From Faecalitalea sp. UBA4312 (GTDB taxonomy: Bacteria; Bacillota_I; Bacilli_A; Erysipelotrichales; Erysipelotrichaceae): DNA of 8,697 nucleotides. Both the position numbers and the translations under genes were made by a program. The notes below the pieces were generated by a model. That model was not told the DNA's origin, searched no databases, and was given only the letters and a program-made list of their open reading frames with translations. Of this stretch, positions 6,608 through 8,697 are shown in pieces; the first letter of the stretch is position 1, and each line of letters opens with the position of its first letter. The stretch covers positions 405 through 9,101 of the forward strand of contig DGUK01000088.1 of the NCBI GenBank assembly GCA_002394635.1. The letters are read 5' to 3'.

Positions 6608-8697
6608 TTATCCAAGTGTAACTTGAACATTGTATACTTCACAATGATCGGAGAGAGGAACAATATTTCCTTGAACCTCCACACCGTTGACAACCATTTT
6701 CTTTACCCCTTTTTGTGCCTTTGCACTATTATCTACAGAAATATTATATGTCGCATTTCGATAGATCCGCTTGCAGGTAAAGGCTTCCAACGTATCCGGA
6801 ATACATGGATCAATACGTAATCCATCCAATGTCGGCTGAATTCCCAGGATGTATTGGCTCATGCAGGTAAAAGTCCATGCCGCTGTTCCGGTCAGCCAGC
6901 TGTTCTTTCCTTCACCGTGGGTCGGCGCATCTTTACCAGCGACCATCTGGCAGTAAACATAAGGTTCTGTCCGATGGATTTCACTGATATCTTCCAGATA
7001 AACCGGGCATGTCTTTTTGAAAACAGAGAAAGCGCGGTTTCCATGGCCTAACATGGTTTCTGCACATGCGATCCACGGATTGTTGTGACAGAAGATACCG
7101 GCATTTTCTTTATATCCAGGTGGATATGAACTGATTTCGCCTAATTCCACATGGTATCTTTGATAAGCTGGTTGATTTAATACAATACCGAATTCCGTTT
7201 CCAAACGTTTTTCCACGCTCTCCAAAGCTTTGGCAGCTTGTCCGGTCTCTATACCGACACCGGCCATAACGCACATTCCTTGTGGTTCAATATAGATTTG
7301 TCCTTCTTCGCAAACTTTACTGCCGACAGGATTGGAGTAAGCGTCGTAAGCACGCACGAACCATTCGCCATCCCATCCGGCATCCAATATCGCTGCTCGC
7401 ATCTGCTCAACCTGGGCGATTACTTCTTCGGCTTCCTGATCTAAACCAATGTGTTTGCAGATATCTGCATATTCCAACCCGTATTTTACGAACATGCCGG
7501 CGATAAATACACTTTCTGCCACTGGACCTTCGCTAGGTCCTGTAATCTGGAAGCTTTCCCCTGGAGTTTCAGAGAAGCAGTTAAGATTCAGACAGTCATT
7601 CCAGTCAGCTCGTCCGATCAAAGGTAGAGCGTGAGGGCCTTTATGGGTTGCGGTATAGCGGAAGCTTCGGCGTAAGTGTTCCATTAATGGAGCAGCTTTG
7701 GAAGCATCGTTATCGAAATCACACATTTCATCCAGAATGGAGAAATCTCCGGTTTCTCGTAAATAAGCAGCTGTTCCGGCAATAAGCCAAAGCGGATCAT
7801 CATTGAATCCACTGCCAACAGCCAGGTTCCCTCTCTTGGTCAATGGCTGGTATTGGTGGTAAGCACTACCATCTTCAAATTGCGTATTGGCGATATCTAG
7901 AATTCGTTCTCTGGCTCTTTCTGGAATCAGATGGACAAATCCCAGCAGATCCTGACAGGAGTCACGGAATCCCATGCCACGTCCCATTCCACTTTCAAAG
8001 TAGCTGGCGCTACGAGACATATTAAAGGTTACCATACATTGATATTGATTCCAGATATTAACGATCCGATTCAGCTTTTCATCATTGCTGGTAATGGAGT
8101 AGGTTGATAAAAGCTGTTCCCAGTAGTTTTTTAATGCATCAAAGGCCGCATCAAAATCTTCATCGGTGGAAAACAAGTTGACCAAACGGTCAGCCGGTTT
8201 TTTATTGATCACATTTAAAGATTCAAATTTTTCTTCATATGGATTTTCACAATAACCAAGAATAAAGATCGTTGAAACACGTTCCCCTGGTTTTAAATGC
8301 AGCCGAATATGGTGGCTTCCGATCGGAGCCCATCCATGAGCGATACTGTTATGGCTCTTACCTTCTTTAACTGCTTGTGGATTATGTGCACCATTGTAGA
8401 TGCCGACAAACTCATCTCGGCTTGTATCAAAACCGTCAACTTCTCGATTGCATGCGAACAGGGCATAGTGATTCCGGCGTTCGCGATATTCAGTTTTATG
8501 ATAGATGCAGCTGCCAATTACCTCGACCTCACCAGTAGAGAAGTTTCTTTGGAAATTGGTGGAGTCATCTTCGGCATTCCATAAACAGAATTCAACATAG
8601 CTAAAAAGGTCTAGATCTTTTTCTATATCGGATTCATTGGTAAGGGTGATCCTTGTCAGTTCGCAAGTTTCATTGACCGGAACAAAGACTTCCTGGT
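6608..8697 (-). CDS. Cellobiose phosphorylase (GH94), 5' end beyond the window
   Basis: The enzyme cleaves cellobiose with inorganic phosphate to alpha-glucose 1-phosphate and glucose in the cytoplasm, saving one ATP over hydrolysis. The minus-strand frame is open from the right edge to the stop at 6608, giving 695 residues; GH94 cellobiose phosphorylases have about 810, so roughly 115 N-terminal residues are missing. The GTG at 8212 is internal, since clear family sequence precedes it. That includes [53 protein letters not shown] and FILGYCENP. Further on are [37 protein letters not shown] and the catalytic [11 protein letters not shown] (bases about 7580-7615), whose second Asp corresponds to the family general acid. 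Near the end are [48 protein letters not shown] and [19 protein letters not shown]. The match is to the cellobiose branch rather than cellodextrin or chitobiose phosphorylases, but laminaribiose specificity cannot be ruled out by eye. No signal peptide information is available. It converges on the mgtC operon. Confidence 0.93.
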   Translation of the reverse strand, partial: QEVFVPVNETCELTRITLTNESDIEKDLDLFSYVEFCLWNAEDDSTNFQRNFSTGEVEVIGSCIYHKTEYRERRNHYALFACNREVDGFDTSRDEFVGIYNGAHNPQAVKEGKSHNSIAHGWAPIGSHHIRLHLKPGERVSTIFILGYCENPYEEKFESLNVINKKPADRLVNLFSTDEDFDAAFDALKNYWEQLLSTYSITSNDEKLNRIVNIWNQYQCMVTFNMSRSASYFESGMGRGMGFRDSCQDLLGFVHLIPERARERILDIANTQFEDGSAYHQYQPLTKRGNLAVGSGFNDDPLWLIAGTAAYLRETGDFSILDEMCDFDNDASKAAPLMEHLRRSFRYTATHKGPHALPLIGRADWNDCLNLNCFSETPGESFQITGPSEGPVAESVFIAGMFVKYGLEYADICKHIGLDQEAEEVIAQVEQMRAAILDAGWDGEWFVRAYDAYSNPVGSKVCEEGQIYIEPQGMCVMAGVGIETGQAAKALESVEKRLETEFGIVLNQPAYQRYHVELGEISSYPPGYKENAGIFCHNNPWIACAETMLGHGNRAFSVFKKTCPVYLEDISEIHRTEPYVYCQMVAGKDAPTHGEGKNSWLTGTAAWTFTCMSQYILGIQPTLDGLRIDPCIPDTLEAFTCKRIYRNATYNISVDNSAKAQKGVKKMVVNGVEVQGNIVPLSDHCEVYNVQVTLG

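Noticed and set aside
6584..6820. A 78-codon plus-strand frame with an AAGGAGGAGG directly before its ATG.
   Set aside because: It lies antisense to the end of the cellobiose phosphorylase, the apparent ribosome binding site is the loop of that gene's terminator, and the protein resembles nothing known.
8210..8212. GTG at 8212 as the start of a 534-residue phosphorylase.
   Set aside because: The frame stays open to the window edge and the upstream residues match the cellobiose phosphorylase family throughout.

Overview
The window looks like a low-to-moderate GC Bacillota (Firmicutes) chromosome, probably an anaerobic fermenter. The support is strong AGGAGG-type ribosome binding sites, compact sigma-A-type promoters, U-tailed intrinsic terminators, the XpaC-TelA gene pair, a PPi-dependent phosphofructokinase and a GH94 cellobiose phosphorylase. 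An Erysipelotrichia- or Clostridia-like gut bacterium would fit, but the sequence alone does not fix the taxon. No tRNA, rRNA, CRISPR array, insertion sequence or phage gene is visible. This reads as ordinary chromosomal territory rather than a mobile island.

Layout, left to right. (1) Positions 1-390 hold the C-terminal end of a diphosphate-dependent 6-phosphofructokinase, closed by a clean terminator. (2) A 62-residue orphan HicB-like protein follows at 474-662 with no HicA toxin beside it. (3) A two-gene operon at 735-3129 encodes a long XpaC-family membrane protein and a TelA-family coiled-coil protein one base apart. It ends in a terminator whose U-tract is reused as the -35 box of the next promoter. 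(4) A Ste24/CAAX-protease-like M48 membrane metallopeptidase lies at 3206-4495. (5) A 615-base gap (4496-5110) carries no convincing gene. Its right half looks like a structured RNA leader with an intrinsic terminator in front of the next genes. (6) Two different MgtC/SapB-family membrane proteins form a tight operon at 5111-6533. (7) On the opposite strand and converging on them, a cellobiose phosphorylase (6608 to beyond the right edge) is present without its first roughly 115 residues. Two facing terminators separate the convergent units.

How the genes may work together. The two metabolic genes at the edges are both phosphate-bond-saving enzymes: PPi-driven glycolysis, and phosphorolytic rather than hydrolytic cleavage of cellobiose. 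They are not co-transcribed. The centre is envelope-related: XpaC-TelA (surface or toxic-anion stress, function poorly understood), a membrane protease and a pair of MgtC-like proteins. No complete novel system such as a defence island is evident. The parts most worth a second look are the structured leader before the mgtC pair, the divergence of conserved residues between the two MgtC paralogues, the long XpaC architecture with a possible winged-helix domain, and the orphan mini-HicB.
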